NCBI GenBank assembly: GCA_947575745.1
Contig: CANPOS010000022.1
Span: 1-32,956, forward strand
DNA from: an uncultured Clostridium sp.
Lineage (GTDB): Bacteria; Bacillota; Clostridia; TANB77; CAG-508
DNA: 32,956 bases
Direction of reading: 5' to 3'
Part shown: positions 1 to 8,631 of the stretch, piece after piece
How the letters are laid out: each line of letters opens with the position of its first letter
Position numbering within the stretch: the stretch's first letter is position 1
Position numbers and translations under genes: made by a program
Notes under the pieces: model-generated
Told to the model about the DNA's origin: nothing
What the model saw: the letters and a program-made list of their open reading frames with translations, nothing else
Databases searched by the model: none

Positions 1-50
1 TCAAAGCCAAAACCAAACAAAACCAAAACTATTTCAATTTCCAACCATAA
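1..50. repeat. Left copy of terminal repeat with palindrome arm
   Basis: Bases 1-19 are identical to the last 19 bases of the window (32938-32956). The A/C-rich stretch that follows leads into 29-50, whose reverse complement matches 32916-32937 at 18 of 22 positions. The two window ends therefore carry the two halves of one palindromic sequence with an A/C-rich loop. This could mean a dispersed palindromic repeat at which an assembly broke, or ends that join each other. Confidence 0.7.
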
Positions 51-162
51 AGAGATACGTGGCATATTTGCCTCATTTATGTTTAAACTATATCATTATG
101 GGGCATACTTGTCAATGACTTATTTAAATATTTTTTATAAAATGTATATAGGTGAATTAATC

Positions 163-381
163 ATGTTAAAAGAATATAGGAAAAGACAAAACCTTTCTCA
201 AGAAAAGTTATCGGATTTAACTGGAATTGATAGAAAAACAATTTTTAGAATTGAAAATGACAAGAATATGCCTAAAATTAACACCTATGCAAAAATTGTC
301 ATGGCTCTTAACATGTCTAATGAAGAAATTTGCGATCATCTTAGAAGCATTGCAAAAGATAATTTAGACTCAAATGACTAA
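163..381 (+). CDS. Small XRE-family helix-turn-helix regulator
   Basis: A 72-residue protein that is almost entirely one XRE/Cro-type HTH domain, probably a DNA-binding regulator acting as a dimer. Residues about 2-55 hold the usual five-helix pattern (LSQEKLSDLTGIDRKTIFRIE, then a hydrophobic helix around KIVMALNM). The frame is open upstream to position 79, but ATG 163 is chosen because it has a purine-rich AGGTGA about 8 bases upstream and begins just before the HTH. The upstream residues are not family-like. Targets are unknown. The segment GGCATATTTGCC (61-72), a near-perfect dyad upstream of the gene, could be an autoregulatory site; that is a guess. Confidence 0.75.
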   Translation: MLKEYRKRQNLSQEKLSDLTGIDRKTIFRIENDKNMPKINTYAKIVMALNMSNEEICDHLRSIAKDNLDSND

Positions 382-500
382 TTATTAAATTTCAAACCTG
401 TACATTATCTGTTATCTTTTTATTCCCTTATAAAAGATTTATCATATTTTTCTAATTCCCTCATACAATGTACAAATATACCTATGTGAGGTGATTAGAA

Positions 501-761
501 TTGGAACTTATTAATGGTTTAACTTATCTTTCTGGACTTTGTATTATATTTGTGCTTTGTAGGATTTTTATAGTTCCTTTAAAAGTTATGTTTAAATTAT
601 TACTTAATTCTTTAATAGGTGCAGTAATCATTCTCTTTATCAATTTTATTGGTGGATTTTTTAATTTTCATATTGGACTTAATTTTTTTACTATAATTTT
701 TGTTAGTATTCTTGGTATTCCTGGAGCAATTTTACTTACTATTATACGTTTTTTAATTTAA
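501..761 (+). CDS. bofA: BofA-type pro-sigma-K processing inhibitor
   Basis: An 86-residue hydrophobic protein with at least two membrane segments. The C-terminal part carries the pattern of the BofA family: a GGxxxxHIGLN element (about residues 50-60) followed by a hydrophobic stretch and LGIPGA (about 70-76). In Bacillus, BofA sits in the outer forespore membrane and holds the SpoIVFB protease inactive until pro-sigma-K is cleaved. Here the role is inferred from the family. The start is TTG 501, because GTGAGGTGATT lies just upstream and no in-frame ATG fits the N-terminus. It implies that the organism sporulates or descends from a sporulator. glmS follows after 76 bases on the same strand. 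Confidence 0.75.
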   Translation: MELINGLTYLSGLCIIFVLCRIFIVPLKVMFKLLLNSLIGAVIILFINFIGGFFNFHIGLNFFTIIFVSILGIPGAILLTIIRFLI

Positions 762-773
762 TTTTTGAAGGAC

Positions 774-825
774 TTGCTATTTTTTATGTGCTATGATAAT
801 ATTATATATTATTATCACATAAAAA
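774..825 (+). promoter_or_regulatory. glmS upstream region: possible promoter overlapping a hairpin
   Basis: TTGCTA (774-779), a 17-base spacer and TAATAT (797-802) form a moderate sigma-A-like promoter. It overlaps a dyad: TTTTTATG (781-788) pairs with CATAAAAA (818-825), and TGATAATA (794-801) pairs with TATTATCA (810-817), with a 5-base bulge on the left. It ends three bases before the glmS ribosome binding site. It could act as an operator or as a 5' mRNA hairpin. The 76-base gap is too short for a glmS ribozyme. Confidence 0.4.
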
Positions 826-837
826 TGGAGGTATTAT

Positions 838-2680
838 ATGTGTGGAATTGTAGGATATAATGGAAATGTAAAGGCATCTCCTATCTTAATAAACGGACTT
901 CTAAAACTAGAGTACAGAGGTTATGATTCTGCAGGTGTTTCAACTATTGAAAATGGCAAAATCTCTTGTTTAAAGCACAAAGGAAGAGTTAGAGAACTTA
1001 AAAATATGGAAGATATAAATAGCTTAGAACGGATGCGTTGGTATCGCTCACACTAGATGGGCTACACATGGAAAACCTTCTAGTACAAATGCTCATCCTC
1101 ATCTTGATAGTACCAAAACATTTTCTGTTGTACATAATGGAATTATTGAAAACCATAATGAGTTAAAAAAGTTTCTAATTGATTCTGGTTATACTTTTCT
1201 TTCTGAAACAGACACAGAAGTTATCCCTAATTTAATTCATTACTATTATACTAAAGAAAGTTCAAATAATGCTAATAAATTTGCTTCTGCTGTTAGAAAG
1301 GCTACTCTAGATTTAAAAGGCAGTTACGCTATTGCAGTTATTTGTACATTAGAACCAGATAAAATTATTGTAGCTAGAAAAGATAGTCCTTTAGTTGTAG
1401 GCGTCAAAGATAATGAAAAATATGTAGCTTCTGATATACCTGCTATCCTAGAATACACAAATAATATATATATATTAAATGATGGTGATTTAGCTGAATT
1501 ATCTACTAATAAACTTACTTTTTATAATGAAAAATTTGAAATCATAGAGAAAAAAGCTGAAATTATTACTTGGGACGCAAAAGCTACTGATAAGAATGGT
1601 TATGAGGATTTCATGCTAAAGGAAATTTACGAACAACCCACAGCTATTAGAGAAACTATCGGAACTAGACTTAATGGAGATTTAAAATGCGATTTTAGTG
1701 ATATAAATATCTCTAAAGAATATTTATCTTCAATCTCTAGAATTTATATAATTGCCTGTGGTACTGCAATGCATGCAGGTCTTGCTGTAAAACCTATTTT
1801 GGAAAGATTAATCTATATACCAGTTGAAGTTGATATTGCTTCTGAATTTAGATACAGAGATCCTCTTATAGATAAAAATACTTTAATCATTTGTATTAGT
1901 CAATCTGGCGAAACTGCAGATACAATTGCTGCACTAAAAAATGCAAAAGTTAAAGGTTGTAAAACTATTGCAATTTCTAATGTTATAGGAAGTTCTATTA
2001 CAAGAGAAGCTGATTTTACAATTTATACTCATGCTGGACCTGAAATTGCTGTTGCCTCAACTAAGGCTTATACTTCTCAGATAACTGTACTTTCACTTCT
2101 TGCTATACATTTTGCTGAAATTTTAGGTTCAAAAGATAATGAAATATTACAAAATTTAAAAGAGGAAATTTTAGAACTTTCTTCTAAAGCAAGTATAGTT
2201 TTAGAAAATACTGATATAATAAAGAACTTTGCTAAGAAAATATATAAGGAAAAAGATTTATTCTTTATTGGTAGAGGCACCGATTATGCAGCTGCAATGG
2301 AGTCTTCTTTGAAGTTAAAAGAGGTTTCTTATATTCACTCAGATGCTTATCAGTCTGGAGAATTAAAGCATGGCTCTATTGCTTTAATAGAAGATGATGT
2401 AACTGTTATTGGAATTATAACTGATAGGAGATTAGTCGATAAATCTGTTAGTAACCTACAAGAAGTTATAACTAGGGGTGCTAAAACTTTGATTGTTACA
2501 AATCAAGAAATTGATACTAAGTTATTCCCTAATATTGTTAGGATTCCTAAAATGCATCCACTTCTATCTCCTATAATATCAGTCATTCCTCTTCAACTTT
2601 TAGCTTACTATGTAGCTAAAGAAAAGGGGCTTGACGTTGATAAACCAAGAAATTTAGCTAAATCTGTAACAGTAGAATAA
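838..2680 (+). CDS. glmS: Glucosamine-6-phosphate synthase, read through a CGG +1 shift
   Basis: Converts fructose-6-phosphate and glutamine to glucosamine-6-phosphate, the entry to peptidoglycan amino sugars; cytoplasmic. MCGIVGY at the N-terminus provides the Cys2 glutaminase nucleophile. The glutaminase domain continues with GIAHTRWATHG and HNGIIENH, followed by two SIS sugar-isomerase domains (ACGTAMHAG, SQSGETADT, EVASTKAYT-like, SSLKLKE) and a C-terminal DKPRNLAKSVTVE. The 838 frame runs 64 codons to GAA and then meets CGG at 1030-1032; in that frame a stop follows after seven more codons. Skipping C1030 gives SLE-GCVGIAHTR and an uninterrupted frame to 2680. The total is 613 residues, normal for GlmS. 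A ribosome binding site (GGAGG) precedes ATG 838. Intact active-site motifs on both sides argue against a decayed gene. Confidence 0.9.
1030..1032 (+). other. CGG +1 shift site in glmS (Gly65)
   Basis: The zero frame reads TTA GAA CGG ATG and stops seven codons after the CGG. Skipping the C gives GAA GGA TGC GTT GGT, restoring the conserved segment before HTRWATHG. Confidence 0.8.
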
Positions 2681-2691
2681 TAAAATATATA

Positions 2692-2723
2692 GGACGTGGC
2701 TTTCTATGCTACGTCCATTTCTA
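2692..2723 (+). terminator. Possible glmS terminator
   Basis: GGACGTGGC (2692-2700) pairs with GCTACGTCC (2708-2716), with one G-T-type mismatch and a 7-base loop, followed by a short T-rich run. It lies 11 bases after the glmS stop and just before the end of the convergent HAD gene. Confidence 0.5.
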
Positions 2724-3716
2724 TCTTTCTCTTATATTAATTCCAATATTTCTACTTCCTTTTCTTGCAGTATCTATTTTAGGTATTGCTTTATATTCTA
2801 ATCCTTTTACAAATCTAGTTCGTCTTTGTTTTGTGCTTGTTTCTTCTCCTAATTTATCTATATAATTATTTATTGGAAATCCTGTAATTGTTACTTTATC
2901 TGATTGTCCTATTTCTGAAGCATATTCTTCTACTTGTGCTATAAGCTCTTTACTTTCTACCTCTCCTTTTTCTCTTACAATGACTATTGGTTTTCCTAGT
3001 TCTAAAGCATATCTAAACATACTAAAATCATTTGGTCCGTTTCCAATACATGTAAAACTATCAATTCCTAGATAGTCACTTAAAAATTCTACAGCTTTAC
3101 CTTTACTAGTTTCTCCATCTGTAATATCTAGTCTATAATTTTTTCTTGCTCTATGTGGAAATTTGGTAGCTCCTATATCTGTCCATGTCTTTATCCCCTC
3201 TGTTTCTATAAATCTTATTACTCCTTGCATTATTTTTTTGCTTCCTGCTAAAGTAATTTTTGTTATATCGCTTTCTTCTTCTAACAATTCTTCTTCCAGT
3301 TCCTCTTCTTCTCTATGTTCTATTATTGTTTCTTTTTCATAGTATTTTTTTACTTTTTCTGCTTTAGATGCAAATACATTATCTCCATCAGTATATCTTA
3401 ACTCACTTAAATTTCCACCTAATCTCAAAAATTCTTCTAATATTTTTCTTCTTGTTTCTACTGGTAAAGTGGTTTTCATTATATATCTTTTTTCTACATT
3501 GTCATATATTGTACCGCTATTATCTGCTATGATAAATCTTGGAGGCATAATCGCATATTTTCTACATGTTTCTTTGACATAATTGTTTGTTCTTCCTGTT
3601 GCTGTAACAAACATTGTACCATTTTTTGACATTCTTAATAATTTTGCAGTAAGTCTTGAATCTGTTAAATCCATCGTTCCATCTAAATCAAATATGCACA
3701 TGCTTTCTATTTTCAA
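2721..3716 (-). CDS. HAD-superfamily (Cof-like) phosphatase
   Basis: A 331-residue cytoplasmic haloacid-dehalogenase-type hydrolase. Motif I is DLDGT with the nucleophile Asp10 and acid Asp12; motif II is TATGR (about 38-42); the motif III lysine is in ETSKGKAV; motif IV is GNGPNDF (about 233-239), with Asp ligands for Mg. A cap domain lies between motifs II and III, as in subfamily IIB sugar- or nucleotide-phosphate phosphatases, and contains an acidic run of Glu residues (about 135-150). Substrate unknown. The start is TTG 3716, since a strong AAGGGGG lies 8 bases upstream; an ATG five codons in is possible. There are CGG trinucleotides here (AAC GGA, AGC GGT), but none in frame. Confidence 0.8.
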   Translation of the reverse strand: MKIESMCIFDLDGTMDLTDSRLTAKLLRMSKNGTMFVTATGRTNNYVKETCRKYAIMPPRFIIADNSGTIYDNVEKRYIMKTTLPVETRRKILEEFLRLGGNLSELRYTDGDNVFASKAEKVKKYYEKETIIEHREEEELEEELLEEESDITKITLAGSKKIMQGVIRFIETEGIKTWTDIGATKFPHRARKNYRLDITDGETSKGKAVEFLSDYLGIDSFTCIGNGPNDFSMFRYALELGKPIVIVREKGEVESKELIAQVEEYASEIGQSDKVTITGFPINNYIDKLGEETSTKQRRTRFVKGLEYKAIPKIDTARKGSRNIGINIRER

Positions 3717-3757
3717 ATTATCGCCCCCTTTTCTACTTTAAGTAAATTTTTTGTAGT

Positions 3758-4597
3758 TTACATTAAATTTGAAATCTCTATAAATTGTTCTAAAGTTAAT
3801 GCTTCTCCTCTTACTCTTTCATCTATCCCTAATTCATCCAAAACTTTTTTCACCTTTTCTTTGTTTTGACATACGTCTACATTTTGTAGAGCATTTAGTA
3901 GGGTTTTTCTTCTCTGCATAAATGCGTATTTTATGATTTTAAATAATTTTTCTTCGTCTTGTACTTGTTCATTTTTTTCTTTTCTTACTTCTAAATTTAT
4001 TACTGCTGATTCTACATTTGGCTCTGGTATAAATGATGTATTTGGAACTGTGAATAACTTTGTAGCTTTAGAATAATATTCTACTGCATAAGTTATAGCT
4101 CCTGCTTCTCTTGTTCCTGTTTTTGCACATAACCTATCTGCTACTTCTTTTTGCACCATAACTGTTATACTATCAAAATTTGTTTTTCCTTCTAATAGTT
4201 TCATTATAATTGGTGTTGTAATATAGTAAGGAAGATTTGCAACAATTTTAGTTGTTTCCATCTTGTTTTCTTCTATTATTTTATTTAAGTCTATTTTTAG
4301 TATATCTTCATTTATTATCTTTACATTATCAAATAATAAAAATCTTTCTTCTAGGATTTTTATCATTTTTTTATCTAGCTCTACACAAATCACTTTTCCT
4401 GCTTCTTTTGCTAATTCGTTTGTAAGTGTTCCAAGTCCTGGACCTATTTCTATGACTAAGTCTTTTTTACTTATTTCGGCACTTTTAATTGTATTAGAAA
4501 TTACCTCTTCATTTATTAGAAAGTTTTGCCCTAATGATTTGTTTGCTGTTATTCCATATTTTTTCATTAAAAATTTTGTTTCTTTAAGAATTTCCAA
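3758..4597 (-). CDS. rsmA: 16S rRNA dimethyladenosine transferase RsmA/KsgA
   Basis: Dimethylates two adjacent adenosines in the 3'-terminal helix of 16S rRNA during small-subunit maturation. It shows the SAM-binding EIGPGLGTLT, the acidic ligand in VCVELDKKM, the catalytic NLPYYITTPI, and the KSLGQNFL motif near the N-terminus. The frame is open upstream to 4714, but that extension is simply the palindrome at 4612-4713 in translation. TTG 4597 is chosen because GAAGGG lies 7 bases upstream and it gives MEILKETKFLMKKYG, like the family N-terminus, and a normal 279 residues. It follows the HAD gene's strand but is upstream of it, so the two may be cotranscribed. Confidence 0.88.
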   Translation of the reverse strand: MEILKETKFLMKKYGITANKSLGQNFLINEEVISNTIKSAEISKKDLVIEIGPGLGTLTNELAKEAGKVICVELDKKMIKILEERFLLFDNVKIINEDILKIDLNKIIEENKMETTKIVANLPYYITTPIIMKLLEGKTNFDSITVMVQKEVADRLCAKTGTREAGAITYAVEYYSKATKLFTVPNTSFIPEPNVESAVINLEVRKEKNEQVQDEEKLFKIIKYAFMQRRKTLLNALQNVDVCQNKEKVKKVLDELGIDERVRGEALTLEQFIEISNLM

Positions 4598-4611
4598 ATT
4601 TATTTCCCTTC

Positions 4612-4713
4612 TGCGACAATGGAAACGTAGAAAATTGTCGCATTCACATCTACTTACTGGCTCATCACTATTTAGGAAAATATGCGACAATCTTCTACGT
4701 CCCCATTGTCGCA
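4612..4713. repeat. Palindromic element A (arms themselves palindromic)
   Basis: Left arm 4612-4643 and right arm 4682-4713 are inverted copies, 32 bases each with three mismatches. Each arm begins with TGCGACAAT (or its AT-shifted form) and ends with ATTGTCGCA, so each can fold alone as well as with its partner. The 38-base centre is unpaired. The element occupies the 5' leader of rsmA. It resembles REP-like or MITE-like palindromes; no transposase is nearby. Confidence 0.8.
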
Positions 4714-4720
4714 CATATTT

Positions 4721-4749
4721 ATTTTATAATAATTTAGCACTTTTTTCAA
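4721..4749 (-). promoter_or_regulatory. Probable rsmA promoter
   Basis: On the minus strand TTGAAA (4744-4749), a 17-base spacer and TAAAAT (4721-4726). A transcript from here would contain all of palindrome A before the rsmA start. Confidence 0.45.
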
Positions 4750-4758
4750 GATTTTACT

Positions 4759-4786
4759 TTATCTTTTGCATTTTTTATTGTATAAT
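4759..4786 (+). promoter_or_regulatory. Probable leuS promoter
   Basis: Perfect TATAAT at 4781-4786, with TTATCT 16 bases upstream as a weak -35. No T-box leader fits, because the leuS start is only 37 bases downstream. Confidence 0.5.
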
Positions 4787-4822
4787 GTATGAATACAAAT
4801 AGCGGAAGGAAGGTTTTTAACT

Positions 4823-7237
4823 ATGTCATATAATTTTAAAGAAGTTGAAAAGAAATGGCAAAATAAATGGGAAAATGAAGGTACTTTTAATGCAAAGGAG
4901 GATTATACTTTAAAGAAGTGGTTTGGGCTTATTGAATTTCCTTATCCTTCTGGACAAGGATTACATGTAGGACATCCTAGGAGTTATACTGCTCTTGATA
5001 TAATTGCAAGGAAGAGACGTCTTGAGGGCTATAATGTTTTATACCCTATTGGTTTTGATGCCTTTGGGCTTCCTGCTGAAAATTATGCAATTAAAAATAA
5101 TATTCACCCTAGCATTGTTACTGAAGCAAATATAAATCATTTTAGGGAGCAACTAAAATCTATTGGTTTTTCTTTTGATTGGTCTAGGGAAGTTAATACA
5201 ACAGATCCTAATTATTATAAATGGACTCAATGGATTTTTATTCAATTATTCAAGCATGGATTAGCTTATAAAACTACTATGCCTATTAATTATTGTACAA
5301 GTTGTAAAGTTGGACTTGCTAACGAAGAAGTTGTAAATGGTGTTTGTGAAAGATGTGGTGGAGAAGTTATCCAAAAGGAAAAAAGTCAATGGATGCTTAA
5401 AATCACTGAATATGCTCAAAGACTAATTGATGACCTAGATGATATAAATTTCTTGGAAAAAATTAAAATTCAACAGCGTAATTGGATTGGTAGAAGCGAA
5501 GGTGCTGAGGCTAAGTTTAAAATAGAAGGAACTGATAAATCTCTTCTTATTTATACTACTAGACCTGATACAATATTTGGTGCAACTTATATGGTTGTTG
5601 CTCCTGAACATGATATTATAAATGAATTAAAGGATAAAATTAACAATTTAAGCGAAATTGAAGATTATAAATCACAAGCTGCTAAGAAGTCTGACTTTGA
5701 AAGAACTGAACTTTCTAAGGAAAAAACTGGTGTTGAGATTAAAGGTATTAGAGCTATAAACCCTCTTACTAATGAGTCTATTCCTATTTGGGTTTCTGAT
5801 TATGTTTTGATTACTTATGGAACTGGTGCTATTATGGCTGTTCCTGCTCATGATACAAGAGATTATGAGTTTGCAACTAAATTTAATCTTCCAATAAAAC
5901 AAGTTATAACTAATAAAGAAAATAATGTATCAGTTAATAAAGATGCTTATACTGATATTTCTAATGGTATTCTTATAAATTCTGGATTTATTGATGGTAT
6001 GACTGTAAAAGAAGCTATACCTACTGTTATAAATTATTTAAAGGAAAAAGGTATTGGAGAGTCAAAAGTTAACTACAAACTTAGGGACTGGGTATTTTCA
6101 AGACAAAGATACTGGGGTGAGCCAATCCCTATGGTTTATTGTGATAAATGTGGTTGGGTTCCTCTTAATGACGAGGATTTACCTTTGAAATTACCTGAAG
6201 TTCAAGAATTTTTACCTGGAGAAAATGGAGAATCTCCTCTTGCTAAATTAACTGATTGGATTAATACTACTTGCCCTCATTGTGGTGGTCCTGCAACAAG
6301 AGAAACTGATACTATGCCTCAATGGGCTGGTTCTTCTTGGTATTTCTTACGTTATATGGATCCTCATAATGATAAAGCTCTTGCTTCTAAAGAAGCTCTT
6401 GAATATTGGTCTCCTGTTGACTGGTATAATGGTGGAATGGAGCATACTACTCTTCACCTTCTTTATTCAAGATTTTGGCACAAGTTCTTATATGATATTG
6501 GCGTTGTTCCTACTAAAGAACCTTATGCTAAGCGTACTTCTCATGGTATGATTTTAGGTAATAATGGTGAGAAAATGTCTAAGTCTAAAGGTAATGTAGT
6601 AAATCCTGATGAGATTGTTGATGAGTTTGGTGCTGATGCTTTTAGAACTTATGAAATGTTTATTGGACCTTTTGATCAGTCTACGCCATGGTCTATGGAA
6701 AGTTTACGTGGTTGTAGTAAGTTTTTAGATAGAATTTGGAATTTAACTGAACTTTTAGTAGATGGTGATACTTATTCTAAGGATTTTGAAAAAATGATCA
6801 ATAAAGCTATTAAAAAAGTTTCTGAAGATTATGAAGATATGAAGTTTAATACAGCTGTTGCTACTTTTATGACTATGGTTAATGAGTTTTATAGGTTAAA
6901 GAGAATTAATAAAGCTGAGTTTAGCACCTTCCTTATATTGTTAAATCCTATTGCTCCTCATATAACTGAAGAGTTATATGAGAAAATTGGAAATACTAAG
7001 ACTATTTCTGAAAGTGTTTGGCCAAGTTATGATAAAGATAAAATTATCGATGATGAAATTGAGCTTCCAATTCAAGTTAATGGTAAGTTAAAAGGAACTG
7101 TTACTATTGCACTTGATAGTGATGAAGCTATTGTCAAGAAACTTGTTCATGAAAGAATTGATAAAGCTCTTGATGGAAAGCAAATTGTTAAAGAAATTTA
7201 TGTTAAAAATAAGATTTATAATATAGTTGTTAAATAG
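4823..7237 (+). CDS. leuS: Leucyl-tRNA synthetase
   Basis: Charges tRNA-Leu with leucine; a class I synthetase of 804 residues, normal bacterial length. It shows the HIGH-type motif as [12 protein letters not shown] (about residues 48-59), Zn-binding cysteine pairs (CTSCKVG and CERCGG), the CP1 editing domain with a TTRPDT motif (about 246) and [12 protein letters not shown], a second cysteine cluster (CDKCGW, CPHCGG) and the KMSKS loop (about residues 585-589). ATG 4823 has a GGAAGGAAGG ribosome binding site. The gene is intact and has no CGG codon. It has its own promoter and terminator and is divergent from rsmA. Confidence 0.95.
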   Translation: MSYNFKEVEKKWQNKWENEGTFNAKEDYTLKKWFGLIEFPYPSGQGLHVGHPRSYTALDIIARKRRLEGYNVLYPIGFDAFGLPAENYAIKNNIHPSIVTEANINHFREQLKSIGFSFDWSREVNTTDPNYYKWTQWIFIQLFKHGLAYKTTMPINYCTSCKVGLANEEVVNGVCERCGGEVIQKEKSQWMLKITEYAQRLIDDLDDINFLEKIKIQQRNWIGRSEGAEAKFKIEGTDKSLLIYTTRPDTIFGATYMVVAPEHDIINELKDKINNLSEIEDYKSQAAKKSDFERTELSKEKTGVEIKGIRAINPLTNESIPIWVSDYVLITYGTGAIMAVPAHDTRDYEFATKFNLPIKQVITNKENNVSVNKDAYTDISNGILINSGFIDGMTVKEAIPTVINYLKEKGIGESKVNYKLRDWVFSRQRYWGEPIPMVYCDKCGWVPLNDEDLPLKLPEVQEFLPGENGESPLAKLTDWINTTCPHCGGPATRETDTMPQWAGSSWYFLRYMDPHNDKALASKEALEYWSPVDWYNGGMEHTTLHLLYSRFWHKFLYDIGVVPTKEPYAKRTSHGMILGNNGEKMSKSKGNVVNPDEIVDEFGADAFRTYEMFIGPFDQSTPWSMESLRGCSKFLDRIWNLTELLVDGDTYSKDFEKMINKAIKKVSEDYEDMKFNTAVATFMTMVNEFYRLKRINKAEFSTFLILLNPIAPHITEELYEKIGNTKTISESVWPSYDKDKIIDDEIELPIQVNGKLKGTVTIALDSDEAIVKKLVHERIDKALDGKQIVKEIYVKNKIYNIVVK

Positions 7238-7243
7238 ATAAAG

Positions 7244-7270
7244 TCCCAGCTCAGGCTGGGATCTTATTTT
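7244..7270 (+). terminator. leuS intrinsic terminator
   Basis: TCCCAGC (7244-7250), loop TCAG, GCTGGGA (7255-7261), then TCTTATTTTA. It begins 6 bases after the leuS stop. Confidence 0.8.
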
Positions 7271-7281
7271 AGATTAAATCA

Positions 7282-7343
7282 AGAAAAACGTGATTGTATC
7301 ACGTTTTTCTTGTATATTTTCGTGATATAATCACGTTTTTTTA
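7282..7343. terminator. Two tandem bidirectional hairpins between convergent genes
   Basis: The first hairpin is AAGAAAAACGTGAT..ATCACGTTTTTCTT (7283-7311). The second is CGTGAT-ATA-ATCACG followed by seven T (7321-7343). Both share a CGTGAT/ATCACG stem and are flanked by T-runs on both strands, so they can terminate the leftward metallopeptidase gene as well as leuS read-through. Confidence 0.7.
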
Positions 7344-8432
7344 TTATTTTTCTTTTGTTTCTTCATATTCTGAATTAAATCCAAATAATGCTTTTATCTT
7401 TCTAATTAGAGTTCCAAAGAAACTTTTCTTTATAGGTACTAAATCTCTTATTTCATTATTATCTAAGTCATATCTTTTTTCTAATTCTATCATTTTGTTT
7501 ATGTAATAGTCGTTATAAAAGTTATATCCATCAACTACTCCTAATAAATTCTTAAATCCATATAACTTGTTTCTGTAATTCTCTATTTGTTTTGGCGAAT
7601 ATGCTAAATTAATTGCATTATCAAAATAACTTGTAAGTATCACTTCTTGTGTTTTTATAAATATTTGCTTTACTTTTAGTTTTAAATCATCTATCTCTTT
7701 TGTTGTTTTTTTGGTATAAACCTCGTCTATATCATATTCTTGAAGTCCTATGTATAAGTTCTCTATTTTTTCTTGTGCTTCTACTAATAAGTCTATATTC
7801 TTTTGTATTGTTTCAAATTCTTTTTTTGATGTTAATGATATATATTGTTCTTTAAATCTATTGTTTGCATTTAATGTACTATCAAATATTACTTCTTCTC
7901 CTACTAGATATGCCATTTGACTAACTAATGCACATTCTAGCGGATAGTACGTTGGTGTATTTGTTGGTATTTCTATTCCAAAGTACTTTTCATTTTCATA
8001 AGGAGTTCCTGCACACTTTGATGCCATTAGTTGTACTGCTGCCTCATTTAATCCTGTTCCTGGAAGTTTATTATTTGTATAATCACATAGTCCTAATGTA
8101 ATTATTTCTCCACTTTTATCACATTTTTCTTGCAAATAATGTATGCATTCGTGTATTGCAACACTTACTAAATCTTTTTCTTCTATATTGTTCGCAAAGT
8201 ATATTGTTTTGTTTTTATAAAAATACTTTGCAGAAATTCCAGTTGGTAAATTCGCAAAATACATATTAAGTCTAGAGATTTTCATGAATAATTGTTTAGT
8301 ATCTAGGTTAATTTTAGGAAAAGTTTTGGAAATTGTGTCAGCTATACTTCTTGCTAATGAGTTTATTGTAAGTATATCTATTTGTTCTATTATTTCAATT
8401 CCTTCTCTTTTCAAATCTCTCTTTATTCCCAT
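7344..8432 (-). CDS. Putative HExxH zinc metallopeptidase-like protein
   Basis: A 362-residue protein not assignable to a named family from sequence alone. It has AIHECIHYL, with H94, E95 and H98 as an HExxH zinc site, and GLNEAAVQL, where E130 could be the third, gluzincin-type ligand. There is no signal peptide or clear membrane segment, so it is probably cytoplasmic. The middle (about 200-260) is rich in charged helical sequence and may form a coiled coil. The C-terminus has a basic/aromatic patch (KKSFFGTLIRKIKALFGF) that might be amphipathic and membrane-associating. ATG 8432 is preceded by AGGAAGG. It is a single gene with TATAAT (minus strand, 8471-8476) upstream as a possible -10. Substrate unknown. 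Confidence 0.6.
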   Translation of the reverse strand: MGIKRDLKREGIEIIEQIDILTINSLARSIADTISKTFPKINLDTKQLFMKISRLNMYFANLPTGISAKYFYKNKTIYFANNIEEKDLVSVAIHECIHYLQEKCDKSGEIITLGLCDYTNNKLPGTGLNEAAVQLMASKCAGTPYENEKYFGIEIPTNTPTYYPLECALVSQMAYLVGEEVIFDSTLNANNRFKEQYISLTSKKEFETIQKNIDLLVEAQEKIENLYIGLQEYDIDEVYTKKTTKEIDDLKLKVKQIFIKTQEVILTSYFDNAINLAYSPKQIENYRNKLYGFKNLLGVVDGYNFYNDYYINKMIELEKRYDLDNNEIRDLVPIKKSFFGTLIRKIKALFGFNSEYEETKEK

Positions 8433-8631
8433 TAGTATTTCCTTCCTATATCTTTAGTTTAGCTTTTTTGATTATACTACATGAAAGTTACAGTAAAATA
8501 ACATTAATATGACATTTATGTTACAAGTTTTTTATAATTACATATGTCTCTTTTTTCGATTTTTTTCTTTATTTTTGTTTTGTTTTACTATATAATATAA
8601 ATAGATTTTTGAAAGGAATGGTTTTTAATTT

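Noticed and set aside
838..2680. glmS, adhE and plsX as pseudogenes
   Set aside because: Coding constraint, active-site motifs and full lengths are intact on both sides; several genes are normally essential; the lesions are all the same CGG pattern rather than random decay.
4598..4714. N-terminal extension of RsmA up to 4714
   Set aside because: It is the translation of palindrome A; TTG 4597 has a ribosome binding site and gives the family N-terminus.
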